From an uncultured Eubacteriales bacterium (GTDB taxonomy: Bacteria > Bacillota > Clostridia > Lachnospirales > Lachnospiraceae): 41,684 bases of DNA. Below, piece after piece: positions 32,828-41,234 of the stretch (position 1 is its first letter; each line of letters starts with the position of its first letter). A program made the translations under genes and the position numbers. The stretch lies in NCBI GenBank assembly GCA_900316115.1, contig ONBN01000036.1, positions 1 through 41,684 of the forward strand, in the 5' to 3' direction. Under the pieces are notes generated by a model. That model searched no databases and was not told the origin of the DNA. It saw only the letters and a program-made list of their open reading frames with translations.

Positions 32828-34501
32828 TTACTCTGCTGTTTTTGATGTGTAACCGAAGAAGAAGTATCCAAGTGGTGTGTAGTACATACCCTGAATGTTC
32901 TCTTTCAGCATGTATGGCTGTGTATAGAAATAGATCGGAGCAAGTACGCTGTCCTGACCAATCAGGATATCCTCTGCCTCATGGAATGCTTTCATACGGT
33001 CTTCCTGTACAGAAGTAGCTTTTGCTTCGTCGATCTTTGCATCATAATCCGGATTGGAGTACTGAGCATCGTTGTTTCCACCGTCTGTGTACCACATATC
33101 CAGGAAAGAGCAAGGATCATTGTAATCTGCGATCCAGCCGTTACGAGCGATCTGGAAATTACCCTGTTTTCTGTTCTCAAGGAATACGTTCCAGTCCTGA
33201 TTGTTCAGTTTAACTGTAACGCCCAGCTGCTCCTGCCACATGTTCTGAAGAGCCTCACCGATCTTCTTGTGGTTGTCAGATGTGTTGTACAGATACTCAA
33301 CAGTCGGGAAGCCTTCGCCGTTGGGATAACCAGCATCTGCAAGAAGCTGACGAGCCTCTTCACAGTTCTTCTCATAATCCTCATCAGAAATGCTGTAGTA
33401 AGAACCACCTACTGTACGGAAGTCATCGCTTCCAACACCAGCTGCATCGTATACACCAGAAGGAACATATCCGTCAGCCGGAACCTCACCAGCCTGGGAA
33501 ACATTCTCTACAATGTAGTTACGGTCAATTGCCAGAGAGAAAGCTTTACGGATGTTAGGATCTTTGAATACCTCATCCTCTGTGTTGAAGCATACATAGT
33601 ATGTTCCAAGGTAGTCAGCAATGTTAAGCTGTCCGTCAGCAAGGTATGTTGGGATCTCATCTACAGGCAGGTTCTCGATGAAATCAAGCTCGCCGTTGTT
33701 GTAACCTTTCAGCATAGCGTTGTTATCATCAAGAAGTGCAAATTTGATGGTATCCGGTCCAAGGTTCTCATAATCATAGTAGTTCTCGTTTTTCTCCATA
33801 AGGATGTAAGCATTGTGGGACCACTCTTTCATCTTGTATGGTCCGTTGCCGATATAAGAATCTACATCATATGTCCAGTCGTCACTTCCCTCAACTTTGT
33901 CCTGACGTACAGGGAATGTTGCCGGGAATGCCATGATCTCCTCGAAATACGGGCAGTCATAGGTCAGGTCGATCTGAAGTGTTTTGTCATCAAGAGCTTT
34001 GATGCCAAGTGTGTCAGGCTCTGCGCTGCCATCAGCAACTGCGTCATAGCCCTGAACCATATCGATCATGTAGCAGTAGTCTGCTGCAGTCTCAGGATTT
34101 GCAAGACGTTTCCAGGAATACTCGAAGTCTCCTGCTGTTACGTCCTGTCCGTCTGACCATTTGATACCGTCACGAAGTGTAACTGTATAAGTCACTGTTC
34201 CATCTTCGTTCTCAGTTTTCTCCCAGGATTCTGCCTGGCCAGGAGCTGTTACAGCATTTCCCTCGCCGTCATCAACCCATTTGATCAGACCTTCAAACAT
34301 GTGGTTACACATGATTGCACCATCCACTGCACTGTTTAATGCAGGGTCGATGGACATTGGCTCGGAAGCGATGCAAAGAGACAGATTGTATCCGTCCTCA
34401 GATGCGGCAGCGTCCTCAGCCATCACTGGTGTGGTAGCAGCCATGCCTACAACCATTGCTGCTGACAGGGCCAGAGACATAAATTTTCTTGCCTTTCTCA
34501 T
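32828..34501 (-). CDS. oppA: Oligopeptide-binding protein (OppA, SBP family 5)
   Basis: This 557-residue binding protein is for peptide import. It begins with a signal peptide (MRKARKFMSLALSAAMVVGM, predicted cleavage after PVMA), then family-5 blocks SEPMSIDPALNSAVDGAIMC, RDGIKWSDGQDVTAGDFEYS, GNGPYKM, KAFSLAIDRNYIVEN and the C-terminal GWIADYNDPCSFLDMW, which is characteristic of OppA peptide binders. As with the other binding protein in the window, there is no lipobox cysteine, so anchoring by lipid is not predicted. AAGGAGG precedes the ATG at 34501. It is the last gene of oppB-C-D-F-A, preceded by a 140-bp spacer with a hairpin, and ends at a strong terminator, an arrangement that would allow its mRNA to outlast the rest. 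Confidence 0.92.
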   Translation of the reverse strand: MRKARKFMSLALSAAMVVGMAATTPVMAEDAAASEDGYNLSLCIASEPMSIDPALNSAVDGAIMCNHMFEGLIKWVDDGEGNAVTAPGQAESWEKTENEDGTVTYTVTLRDGIKWSDGQDVTAGDFEYSWKRLANPETAADYCYMIDMVQGYDAVADGSAEPDTLGIKALDDKTLQIDLTYDCPYFEEIMAFPATFPVRQDKVEGSDDWTYDVDSYIGNGPYKMKEWSHNAYILMEKNENYYDYENLGPDTIKFALLDDNNAMLKGYNNGELDFIENLPVDEIPTYLADGQLNIADYLGTYYVCFNTEDEVFKDPNIRKAFSLAIDRNYIVENVSQAGEVPADGYVPSGVYDAAGVGSDDFRTVGGSYYSISDEDYEKNCEEARQLLADAGYPNGEGFPTVEYLYNTSDNHKKIGEALQNMWQEQLGVTVKLNNQDWNVFLENRKQGNFQIARNGWIADYNDPCSFLDMWYTDGGNNDAQYSNPDYDAKIDEAKATSVQEDRMKAFHEAEDILIGQDSVLAPIYFYTQPYMLKENIQGMYYTPLGYFFFGYTSKTAE

Positions 34502-34589
34502 TACTTTTCCTCCTTTTTTCTTTTTTGTGCTGCATGAGAAACAACACATTTATTAAAGAGGGATCTCTCCCTACAATAACCTATTTGCA

Positions 34590-34620
34590 GGATTGCAAGA
34601 GCACAGCAGCATAGCAATCC
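34590..34620 (-). promoter_or_regulatory. Hairpin in the oppF-oppA spacer
   Basis: GGATTGC (34590-34596) pairs with GCAATCC (34614-34620). No T-run follows. It probably acts as an mRNA-stabilising or partial-attenuation hairpin ahead of oppA; this is inference. Confidence 0.35.
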
Positions 34621-34641
34621 ATGGTATTCATCCTCTATGCC

Positions 34642-35652
34642 TTATTTGTCCAGCATATGGCATGCAGCCCAGTGGCCCGGCTCATGCTCACGGAATACCG
34701 GTGTCTCCATCTTGCACTGCTCTGTAGCATATGGACATCTGGTATGGAAACGGCATCCGCTTGGCGGATTCATAGGACTTGGCACATCCCCTTCCAGAAT
34801 GATCCTCTTCTTGGTACGGCTAAGCTTTGGATCCGGTACCGGCACTGCAGATAACAGTGTCTGTGTGTACGGATGAATAGGATGACGGTTCAGCTCATAG
34901 CTTTCGCCAAGCTCTACCAGGGATCCCAGGTACATAACACCGATCCTGTTGGAAATATGACGTACAACAGAAAGGTCATGGGCAATGAACAGATAAGTAA
35001 GTCCCATCTGCTGCTGCATGTCCTCCAGCATATTTACGATCTGAGACTGAATAGAAACATCCAGTGCGGAGATCGGCTCATCACATACGATAAACTCCGG
35101 CTTAACAGCCAGTGCACGGGCAATTCCCACACGCTGCTGCTGTCCGCCTGAAAACTCATGAGGATAACGGTTTGCATGCTCTGTATTTAATCCAACCTGT
35201 GCAAGCAGCTCCTTGATCATGTCTGCACGGTCTTTCTTATTTGCTGCAAGCTTATGGATATCAATTGCTTCCCCGATGATCTCTCCTACTGTCATACGAG
35301 GATCAAGAGATGCGGATGGATCCTGAAAAATGATCTGCATCTTTCTGCGGTAGGGCAGCATATTCACAGATTTAGCTTTGCCCAGAGGCTGTCCGTCCGG
35401 CCCAAGAGGATTATCATAAATCGCCTGTCCGTCATAAATGATCTTTCCGCCTGTAGGCTCATACAATCTGAGGATGGTTCTTCCAAGAGTAGTTTTCCCA
35501 CATCCGGACTCTCCTACCAGACCCAGTGTTTCTCCTTTTTTGATGAAAAGGGAAACGTCCTGTACAGCCTGCACCCCAGGACCTTTCACTCCCTTGATAG
35601 GAAAATATTTTCGTAAGTTTTGTATTTCAAGGAGTTTCTTTTCTTCTGCCAT
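34642..35652 (-). CDS. oppF: Oligopeptide ABC importer ATPase OppF
   Basis: This 336-residue ATPase has Walker A GESGCGKTTLGR (about 45-56), signature FSGGQQQRVGIARAL, Walker B FIVCDEPISALD and H-loop LFIAHDLSVV. The C-terminal oligopeptide/dipeptide domain (EGDVPSPMNPPSGCRFHTRC) has three cysteines, C-P-Y-x4-C and CHM near the end, that bind an [4Fe-4S] cluster in several Opp/Dpp ATPases. It follows oppD by 1 bp. It pairs with OppD on the cytoplasmic side of the OppBC channel. Confidence 0.93.
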   Translation of the reverse strand: MAEEKKLLEIQNLRKYFPIKGVKGPGVQAVQDVSLFIKKGETLGLVGESGCGKTTLGRTILRLYEPTGGKIIYDGQAIYDNPLGPDGQPLGKAKSVNMLPYRRKMQIIFQDPSASLDPRMTVGEIIGEAIDIHKLAANKKDRADMIKELLAQVGLNTEHANRYPHEFSGGQQQRVGIARALAVKPEFIVCDEPISALDVSIQSQIVNMLEDMQQQMGLTYLFIAHDLSVVRHISNRIGVMYLGSLVELGESYELNRHPIHPYTQTLLSAVPVPDPKLSRTKKRIILEGDVPSPMNPPSGCRFHTRCPYATEQCKMETPVFREHEPGHWAACHMLDK

Positions 35653-35653
35653 T

Positions 35654-36661
35654 TTAATTCTCCTCCTTGTTCATCAGATCTTCTACACACAGCCAGCATG
35701 CAGAACGGTGTTTGTCGCTGATTTCCACGTAAGGAGGCATTTTCTTCAGACAGATTTTCATACATTTCTCACAACGTGGTGCAAAAGGACATCCTTCAGG
35801 AGGATTCAGCATATCCACCGGTGTTCCCTCGATGGGGATCAGTCTCTCATAGCTCTGGGCATCCACACGTGGCATGGAACGGAGAAGTCCTTTGGTATAT
35901 GGATGGGCAGGCTCATAGAAAATATCATCTACAGGTCCCTGCTCAACAATCTTTCCTGCATACATAACAGATACCTTGTCACAGATATCTGCAACAACTC
36001 CCAGGTTATGGGTGATAAAAATAATACCCATGCCCGTCTTCTTCTGAAGGGATTTCATCAGATCCAGGATCTGCGCCTGAATGGTCACATCCAGGGCTGT
36101 GGTAGGTTCATCCGCGATCAGAAGCTGTGGATGACAGATCAGGCCCATGGCGATCATCACCCTCTGGCGCATACCTCCTGAAAACTCATGAGGATATTGC
36201 TTCATACGCTTCTGTACATTGTTGATACCAACCATTTCCATCATTTCCATAGCTCTTTGTTCAGCTTCTTTCCTGCTGATCTTGCTGTCATGAGCACGCA
36301 GGGCCTCCACAAGCTGATCTCCTACTGTATAAACAGGATTCAGGCTTGTCATAGGGTTCTGGAAGATCATGGCGATTTTATTCCCACGATATTCCTGCAT
36401 TTCTTTCTTTGTAAGGGCAAGCATGTCCTTTCCTTCAAAAGTAATGCTTCCGCCAACAACCTTACCTGGTGACTGAAGAAGACCAATAATGGAATAAGCC
36501 TCCTGGCTTTTTCCGGATCCGGACTCTCCAACCACTCCCATAACCTCACCATAATCCAGGTCATAGGAAATACCTCCTACTGCCTTAACCTCACCTGCCG
36601 GTGTAAAGAAGGAGACTTTCAGGTCTTTTACTTCCAATAATTTTTCTTTCTTTTCAGACAT
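35654..36661 (-). CDS. oppD: Oligopeptide ABC importer ATPase OppD
   Basis: This 335-residue ATPase has a Walker A of GESGSGKSQEA, with serine then glutamine where the family has ST at the end of the loop; the P-loop lysine and serine are intact. The signature is FSGGMRQRVMIAMGL, Walker B LLIADEPTTALD, and the H-loop IFITHNLGVV. The C-terminal oligopeptide domain carries GCPFAPRCEKCMKIC and a later Cys, a likely Fe-S site. It starts 15 bp after oppC and abuts oppF. Confidence 0.93.
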   Translation of the reverse strand: MSEKKEKLLEVKDLKVSFFTPAGEVKAVGGISYDLDYGEVMGVVGESGSGKSQEAYSIIGLLQSPGKVVGGSITFEGKDMLALTKKEMQEYRGNKIAMIFQNPMTSLNPVYTVGDQLVEALRAHDSKISRKEAEQRAMEMMEMVGINNVQKRMKQYPHEFSGGMRQRVMIAMGLICHPQLLIADEPTTALDVTIQAQILDLMKSLQKKTGMGIIFITHNLGVVADICDKVSVMYAGKIVEQGPVDDIFYEPAHPYTKGLLRSMPRVDAQSYERLIPIEGTPVDMLNPPEGCPFAPRCEKCMKICLKKMPPYVEISDKHRSACWLCVEDLMNKEEN

Positions 36662-36676
36662 TGTTCTCCTCCTTTC

Positions 36677-38050
36677 TTATTTCTTCAGCTTAGGATCCAA
36701 AGCATCACGCAGGCCGTCACCAAACAGGTTGAAAGCAAGGATCATCACACTAAGGATCACAGAAGGCACGATCAGACGATAGGTATATGTATACATGCCG
36801 CCAAGGGCATCTGTTGCCATGGAACCAAGGCTTGGAAGCGGTGCGGACACACCTACTCCAAGGTAGGACAAAAAGGATTCCAGGAAAATAGCAGACGGAA
36901 TCTGCAGACAGGTGGTAACAACGATCTGCCCGATACAGTTGGGAAGAAGATGACGACGGATAATACGGCCGCCGGATGCTCCCAGTGCCCTTGCTGCTGT
37001 TACGTATTCCTGCTGCTTCAGCTGCAGTACCTGACCACGGATAATACGGCTCATTGTTACCCAGTACAGCATACCGAAAGCGATAAACATGGAAATCAGG
37101 TTTGGTCCCAATACAGACACAAAAGACTTCATAGGACTTTCTCCTGCTGAATTTACATATTCTGTAAGGATTGGTTTCATAGCTGTAGCGATCAGAAGTA
37201 CCACCAGCATTTCAGGCACTGCATAGATCAGTTCTACAATACGCTGCATCACCGCATCTACCTTGCCGCCGCAGTATCCGGAAATCGCACCATAAACTGC
37301 ACCGATCGCCAGCACAAGAAGTGCTGCAAACACACCTACGGACATGGATACTCTGGCTCCGTACATAACACGCACCAGAATGTCACGGCCATACATGTCA
37401 GTTCCAAATACATGTGGAAAAACCTTTTCTCCGGAAGCCTTACGTTCCAGTTCTCTTTGGGAATAACCAAACAGATGCTTTTTGATGCCAAGTTCCTTAC
37501 GGAGTGCATCCTGATCGATCTCTTCTTCACTGTCACTGCCTGAGGAGTTTCCCTTTTTAGCAGCAACCTTTGCCTGGGCACGGATCACAGCTTCGTCCTT
37601 TTTGGTGAATTCCTCCCCCTTGGCTTCAGCCTCTTCTTTAGCCTTGGCGATCATCTCATCCACATCAACCACATCTGTCTTTGTTCTTGAGGCAATCTCT
37701 GCATCCAGCTTCTGCTGGTCTTCCAGGGTATAGTGATAAGGATACAGGTTCTCTGCACCTTTGTTAAATTCGTCATAGCCATATGGAACCAGAACCGGCC
37801 CCAAAAAAGCAAATAAAAACAGCAAAACGATCACACCAAGGGCTACCATGGCTACCACATTCTTTTTCAGTCTGCGCCATGCATCCTTCCAGTAGGATAC
37901 GCTTTTACGATCCTGAATAAAGTCATCCTTCTCTTCTTTGGATGCCTTTGAGAAATCCTCCGGGGAAAGATCGTTTAACAGATTCTCAATATCCGGCTGC
38001 ATACTGACAGGACAGCGCTTCATTTTCTTCTTTTGTTCTGCCACGATCAT
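36677..38050 (-). CDS. oppC: Oligopeptide ABC importer permease OppC with large insertion
   Basis: This 457-residue permease is well above the ~300 residues usual for OppC. The N-terminal ~60 cytoplasmic residues and transmembrane helix 1 (about 64-87) are followed by an inserted hydrophilic segment (about 91-203) rich in Lys, Glu and Ala, including EMIAKAKEEAEAKGEEFTKK and SSGSDSEEEIDQ, probably helical and outside the membrane. The normal sequence then resumes at FGTDMYGRDILVRVMYG (205 onwards), with the EAA loop ARALGASGGRIIRRHLLPN and the ending FNLFGDGLRDALDPK. The insert stands in the first external loop, facing the binding protein. Its ATG overlaps the oppB stop (ATGA). Confidence 0.9.
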   Translation of the reverse strand: MIVAEQKKKMKRCPVSMQPDIENLLNDLSPEDFSKASKEEKDDFIQDRKSVSYWKDAWRRLKKNVVAMVALGVIVLLFLFAFLGPVLVPYGYDEFNKGAENLYPYHYTLEDQQKLDAEIASRTKTDVVDVDEMIAKAKEEAEAKGEEFTKKDEAVIRAQAKVAAKKGNSSGSDSEEEIDQDALRKELGIKKHLFGYSQRELERKASGEKVFPHVFGTDMYGRDILVRVMYGARVSMSVGVFAALLVLAIGAVYGAISGYCGGKVDAVMQRIVELIYAVPEMLVVLLIATAMKPILTEYVNSAGESPMKSFVSVLGPNLISMFIAFGMLYWVTMSRIIRGQVLQLKQQEYVTAARALGASGGRIIRRHLLPNCIGQIVVTTCLQIPSAIFLESFLSYLGVGVSAPLPSLGSMATDALGGMYTYTYRLIVPSVILSVMILAFNLFGDGLRDALDPKLKK

Positions 38051-38991
38051 TCTCCTCCTTTCGTAAGACTGATCCTTGGGTCAGCTACTTTATAAAGAAG
38101 GTCTACCACAAGGTTCATCAAAATAATAAATGCTGCAAGGAAAATCGTTGTACCCATGATCACTGGGTAATCACGGTTCTGGATGGACTGTACAAAATAA
38201 CGTCCAAGTCCCGGAATGGAGAAAACGCTTTCCACTACAAAGCCGCCGCACAGGGTAAATGCTACCTGCGGCCCCAGGTATGTAATAACCGGAATCAGGG
38301 CATTTCTAAGGGCGTGCTTGAAAATGATCTTATTATTCTTAAGGCCCTTTGCCCTTGCAGTCTTGATATATTCCTGGCTGAATGAATCCAGCATGGCTGA
38401 TCTGGTCTGTCTTGCAGTATAGCACATAGGGTAAAATCCAAGTGCAAAGCAGGGAAGTACATATGCCCTCCATCCCTGGGAAGCATCAAAAATCGAAGGG
38501 AACAAGCTTAAAGCGTTTGTTCCTGTAAGTGTAACCAGAAGTACAGATGCCACAACAAAGCTGGGCATAGAGATGCCGAGAGTACAAATAATGCGAAGCA
38601 CACTATCTGTGAATTTGCCTCGTTTAAATGCAGCAAGACATCCGATAGGTACACCTACCAGCACTGCCCAGCACAGAGCAATCGCTCCTACCTTTGCGGA
38701 TACCGGGAACATCTCAGTGATAATGCTGAGAACTGCACGGTTCTTCTGCATTTTCAGTGATACTCCGAAATCACCATGAAGAATATTCTTAAGATACATG
38801 TAAAGCTGAACGTAAACCGGTTTATCAAGACCGTATTTTGCATTCAGAGCCGCAAGAGTTGTCTCAGACGGCGTTTTCTCGCTGAGCCAGGGGCTTCCTG
38901 GTACTGCGTTCATTAAAAGGAAGGTAAGACATGCCACCAGAAAGATGGTCAGTATTGCCATTCCAAGCCTTTTTGCAAAATATTTGCCCAT
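38047..38991 (-). CDS. oppB: Oligopeptide ABC importer permease OppB
   Basis: This 314-residue permease begins with MGKYFAKRLGMAILTIFLVA, followed by the loop LLMNAVPGSPW and AKYGLDKPVYVQLYMYL, further helices, the EAA loop ARAKGLKNNKIIFKHALRNA and the terminal DLLYKVADPRISL. The ATG at 38991 has AAGGAGG upstream; in-frame codons before it are leader. It heads the operon oppB-oppC-oppD-oppF-oppA, driven by the consensus promoter at 39181-39209 after a ~180-nt leader. Confidence 0.93.
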   Translation of the reverse strand: MGKYFAKRLGMAILTIFLVACLTFLLMNAVPGSPWLSEKTPSETTLAALNAKYGLDKPVYVQLYMYLKNILHGDFGVSLKMQKNRAVLSIITEMFPVSAKVGAIALCWAVLVGVPIGCLAAFKRGKFTDSVLRIICTLGISMPSFVVASVLLVTLTGTNALSLFPSIFDASQGWRAYVLPCFALGFYPMCYTARQTRSAMLDSFSQEYIKTARAKGLKNNKIIFKHALRNALIPVITYLGPQVAFTLCGGFVVESVFSIPGLGRYFVQSIQNRDYPVIMGTTIFLAAFIILMNLVVDLLYKVADPRISLTKGGE

Positions 38992-39180
38992 TTTTCCTCC
39001 TTGTTTTCTTTTCCCCTGACACATCCTCCTTGTAAACAAAACAAAAAAAGCCCCCGAAAACTTCTTTTTTCAAAGACCTAATCAATTCTGTTCTACTTCA
39101 TAAGCTCTCTACTATGTCTGTTGGGAAAGTATTGCTCTTTATTTCGGACAGAATTCCCCCCTCCGTCGAAACATGCAGAA

Positions 39181-39209
39181 ATTATAGCATCCTTTTTCGC
39201 TTTAATCAA
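39181..39209 (-). promoter_or_regulatory. Promoter of the opp operon
   Basis: On the minus strand TTGATT (39209-39204) and a perfect TATAAT (39186-39181) are separated by 17 bases. This is the best consensus promoter in the opp region; the start would be at about 39174. Confidence 0.75.
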
Positions 39210-39265
39210 GTAACTTTTCTCATTTCTACACTTTAGCCTGAGACAAAATAAGTTTTGTGCAAAAT

Positions 39266-39281
39266 TCCTGGTATTCCAGGA
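39266..39281. promoter_or_regulatory. Palindrome, candidate LysR operator
   Basis: TCCTGG-TATT-CCAGGA is a perfect 6-bp inverted repeat between the divergent opp and lysR promoters. LysR proteins bind interrupted dyads in such spacers. Binding by the adjacent LysR protein is inferred from position. Confidence 0.4.
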
Positions 39282-39359
39282 CCTCTACAGTTGCAGATTC
39301 CAAAACATCCCACCGTATTTCCTATAACAGCATTTTGTCCTGCATATCTTTGATATTCC

Positions 39360-39388
39360 TTGACATACAGGTCAAAAACCGGCAAAAT
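39360..39388 (+). promoter_or_regulatory. Promoter of the divergent LysR gene
   Basis: A perfect -35 TTGACA (39360-39365) and CAAAAT (39383-39388) are separated by 17 bases. Confidence 0.5.
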
Positions 39389-39404
39389 GATAAGAAAAAG
39401 AACA

Positions 39405-39425
39405 GCTGTGCCGGATGGGCACAGC
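39405..39425 (+). promoter_or_regulatory. Leader hairpin just before the ribosome site of the LysR gene
   Basis: GCTGTGCC-GGATG-GGCACAGC is a perfect 8-bp stem ending 3 bases before AAGGAG, which serves the TTG start at 39444. No T-run follows, so it is not a terminator. It may limit or modulate translation of the regulator. Confidence 0.45.
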
Positions 39426-39443
39426 CAGAAGGAGTCGTGAATC

Positions 39444-40325
39444 TTGGTCAATTTTGATTATTACCGCATTTTCTATTTTGTCTGCCAATACAAGAGTTTT
39501 ACAAAAGCAGCAGAAATCCTGAATAATAATCAGCCCAACATTACCCGCTGCATGAATATCCTGGAGCGTGAACTGAACTGCAAGCTTTTTGTCCGCACCC
39601 ACCGTGGAGTTTCCCTTACTCCGGAGGGTAAGCGCCTGTATGAACATATTTCCGTAGCCTATGAGCAGATTTCCCTTGGAGAAAAGGAGCTTGAAAAAGA
39701 CCGTGGTCTGGAAAGCGGCCTGATCTCTATCGGTGCCAGTGAAACAGCCCTGCGCCTGCTGCTTCTGGATAAGCTGGAATCCTTCCACAAAAAGTACCCT
39801 CATGTACGCCTGCGGATCGCCAACCACTCTACACCAGAGGCTCTTACTGCCCTGGAAAACGGGCTTGTAGATTTTGCAGTAGTTTCCAGCCCTGCACATA
39901 CAAAAAAGCCTCTCCAGAAAACCCTCCTTATGTCCTTTAAGGAGATTCTTCTTGGAGGTCCCAAGTTCGCCCAGGCGGCAAAGACGCCTCTGTGCCTTCA
40001 GGATCTGCGAGATTACCCCTTTATTTCCCTTGGGGGACGCACCTCTACCAGGGAAACCTACATGGAGCTTTTCCTTCAGCGGGGACTTCCCTTCCAGCCG
40101 GATATGGAAGCATCTGCCACTGACCAGATCCTGCCTATGATCATGCATAATCTTGGCATTGGCTTTTTCCCGGAGGTACTAGCACAGGATGCCCTGCGCC
40201 GTGGACAGGTGATCCAGATCCCTCTGGCAGAGGAGCTTCCTGATCGTGATGTCTATCTGGTCCGGGACAGCACCCGGCCCCAGAGTATTGCTGTACGCAA
40301 AATGATCACTGCATTAAAAGAATGA
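39444..40325 (+). CDS. LysR-family transcriptional regulator, divergent from opp
   Basis: This 293-residue LysR protein has the DNA-binding domain NFDYYRIFYFVCQYKSFTKA and NNQPNITRCMNILERELNCK, and an effector domain with GLISIGASETALRLLLLDKL and the later LGIGFFPEVLAQDAL. The start is a TTG with AGAAGGAG 9 bases upstream; there is no ATG or GTG near. It is divergent from the opp operon, the classical LysR arrangement, and a dyad lies between the promoters, so it probably controls oligopeptide uptake. The effector is unknown; a peptide or amino acid would be plausible. Confidence 0.87.
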   Translation: MVNFDYYRIFYFVCQYKSFTKAAEILNNNQPNITRCMNILERELNCKLFVRTHRGVSLTPEGKRLYEHISVAYEQISLGEKELEKDRGLESGLISIGASETALRLLLLDKLESFHKKYPHVRLRIANHSTPEALTALENGLVDFAVVSSPAHTKKPLQKTLLMSFKEILLGGPKFAQAAKTPLCLQDLRDYPFISLGGRTSTRETYMELFLQRGLPFQPDMEASATDQILPMIMHNLGIGFFPEVLAQDALRRGQVIQIPLAEELPDRDVYLVRDSTRPQSIAVRKMITALKE

Positions 40326-40368
40326 TATTTGTAATAAAAGTATGATTTCCACATTTAATCTCTGCCAA

Positions 40369-40400
40369 AAAATAATTCTATATAAAAATAATTCTATATA
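40369..40400. repeat. Tandem 16-bp repeat, two copies
   Basis: AAAATAATTCTATATA occurs twice head to tail in the convergent gap between the LysR gene and the activase gene. It is AT-rich and has no evident function. Confidence 0.6.
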
Positions 40401-40405
40401 GAAAA

Positions 40406-40430
40406 ATGATCCCGCATAATGCAGGATCAT
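40406..40430 (-). terminator. Terminator of the glycyl-radical enzyme operon
   Basis: On the minus strand ATGATCC-T-GCA pairs with TGC-G-GGATCAT around a tight loop and is followed by TTTTTC. The stop codon of the activase gene lies inside the first arm. Confidence 0.75.
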
Positions 40431-41218
40431 CCTCCAATCTGGCAGTCCAGGCCACATACTGCATGGACTGCCTTTTTTAGTGTTTCCATATGCTCCGCAG
40501 ACGGAGGCAGAACCCCGTCCAGGGAATATTCACGGCCAAGGCCGGTATACTTGTCCTGACCCAGCCTGTGGTAAGGAAGCAGATGGATCTTATCCACCCC
40601 TGGAAGGGTTGCCGCAAATCTGGCGATCCCCTGGATCTCTTCCACAGTATCATTAAAGCCTGGGATCACAGGCACACGTATCACAAGACGGGTCATCCCG
40701 GAAAGTGCTGTCTTCCTTGCATTCTCCAACATGCGCTCATTGGATCTGCCGGTAAATGCTTTATGTTTTTCAGGATTGGTGTGCTTAATGTCCATCAGAT
40801 ACAGATCAAGATACGGCAGTACCATCTGGATGTTCTCCCATGGCATACCTGCCATACTTTCTATGGCTGTATTGATCCCTCTTTCTTTGGCACCACGAAG
40901 CAGATCTCTGGCAAATTCCGGCTGGCACAGGCATTCCCCTCCGGAAAGTGTCATACCTCCTCCGGAGCGATAATAATACGCCCGGTCTTTTTCCACCAGC
41001 TGAAGCATTTCTTCCACAGTCACATCCCTGCCGATGATCTTCTCTTCTCCCTGCATGGTCATCTTCTGAATGGCAAATTCCTGGGATTCCGGATTACAGC
41101 ACCATCTGCACCTCAGAATACAGCCCTTTAGAAACAGGATGGTCCGGATCCCCGGTCCGTCATGGATAGAATATCTCTGCACATCAAAAATCCTGCCTGT
41201 TGTTTTCAAGTAATCCAT
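40427..41218 (-). CDS. Glycyl-radical enzyme activating enzyme (radical SAM, PflA type)
   Basis: This 263-residue radical SAM protein installs the glycyl radical on its partner enzyme using SAM and a [4Fe-4S] cluster. The signature cysteines are in GCILRCRWCCNPE (Cys-x3-Cys-x2-Cys), preceded by YSIHDGPGIRTILFLKGC, with SAM-binding blocks TLSGGECLCQPEFA and LMDIKH and the later RVPVIPGFND. It has no ferredoxin-like insertion with extra cysteine clusters after the signature, so it is of the short PFL-activase type rather than the long activases of glycerol dehydratase or benzylsuccinate synthase. The ATG at 41218 has AGGAG 7 bases upstream and lies 16 bp behind its partner gene. Confidence 0.9.
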   Translation of the reverse strand: MDYLKTTGRIFDVQRYSIHDGPGIRTILFLKGCILRCRWCCNPESQEFAIQKMTMQGEEKIIGRDVTVEEMLQLVEKDRAYYYRSGGGMTLSGGECLCQPEFARDLLRGAKERGINTAIESMAGMPWENIQMVLPYLDLYLMDIKHTNPEKHKAFTGRSNERMLENARKTALSGMTRLVIRVPVIPGFNDTVEEIQGIARFAATLPGVDKIHLLPYHRLGQDKYTGLGREYSLDGVLPPSAEHMETLKKAVHAVCGLDCQIGG

Positions 41219-41234
41219 TCTGTTCTCCTGTTCC

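Larger units (their letters stand above)
38992..39443. other. Divergent intergenic region between oppB and a LysR gene
   Basis: This 452-bp stretch holds the opp promoter and its ~180-nt leader (38992-39174), a 16-bp palindrome at 39266-39281, and the promoter plus hairpin of the LysR gene. In the opp leader I looked for T-box, SAM, purine and other common riboswitch cores and found none. A run GGGGGC-TTTTTTT (minus strand, about 39054-39042) looks like a terminator end, but I could not find a pairing partner. Confidence 0.5.

Noticed and set aside
38992-39174. T-box or other known riboswitch in the opp leader
   Set aside because: No T-box core sequence (the conserved AGGGTGGNACCGCG-like block) or other known aptamer core was found.
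40369-40400. CRISPR-like or iteron array from the tandem 16-bp repeat
   Set aside because: Only two adjacent copies with no spacers; AT-rich slippage is the simplest explanation.
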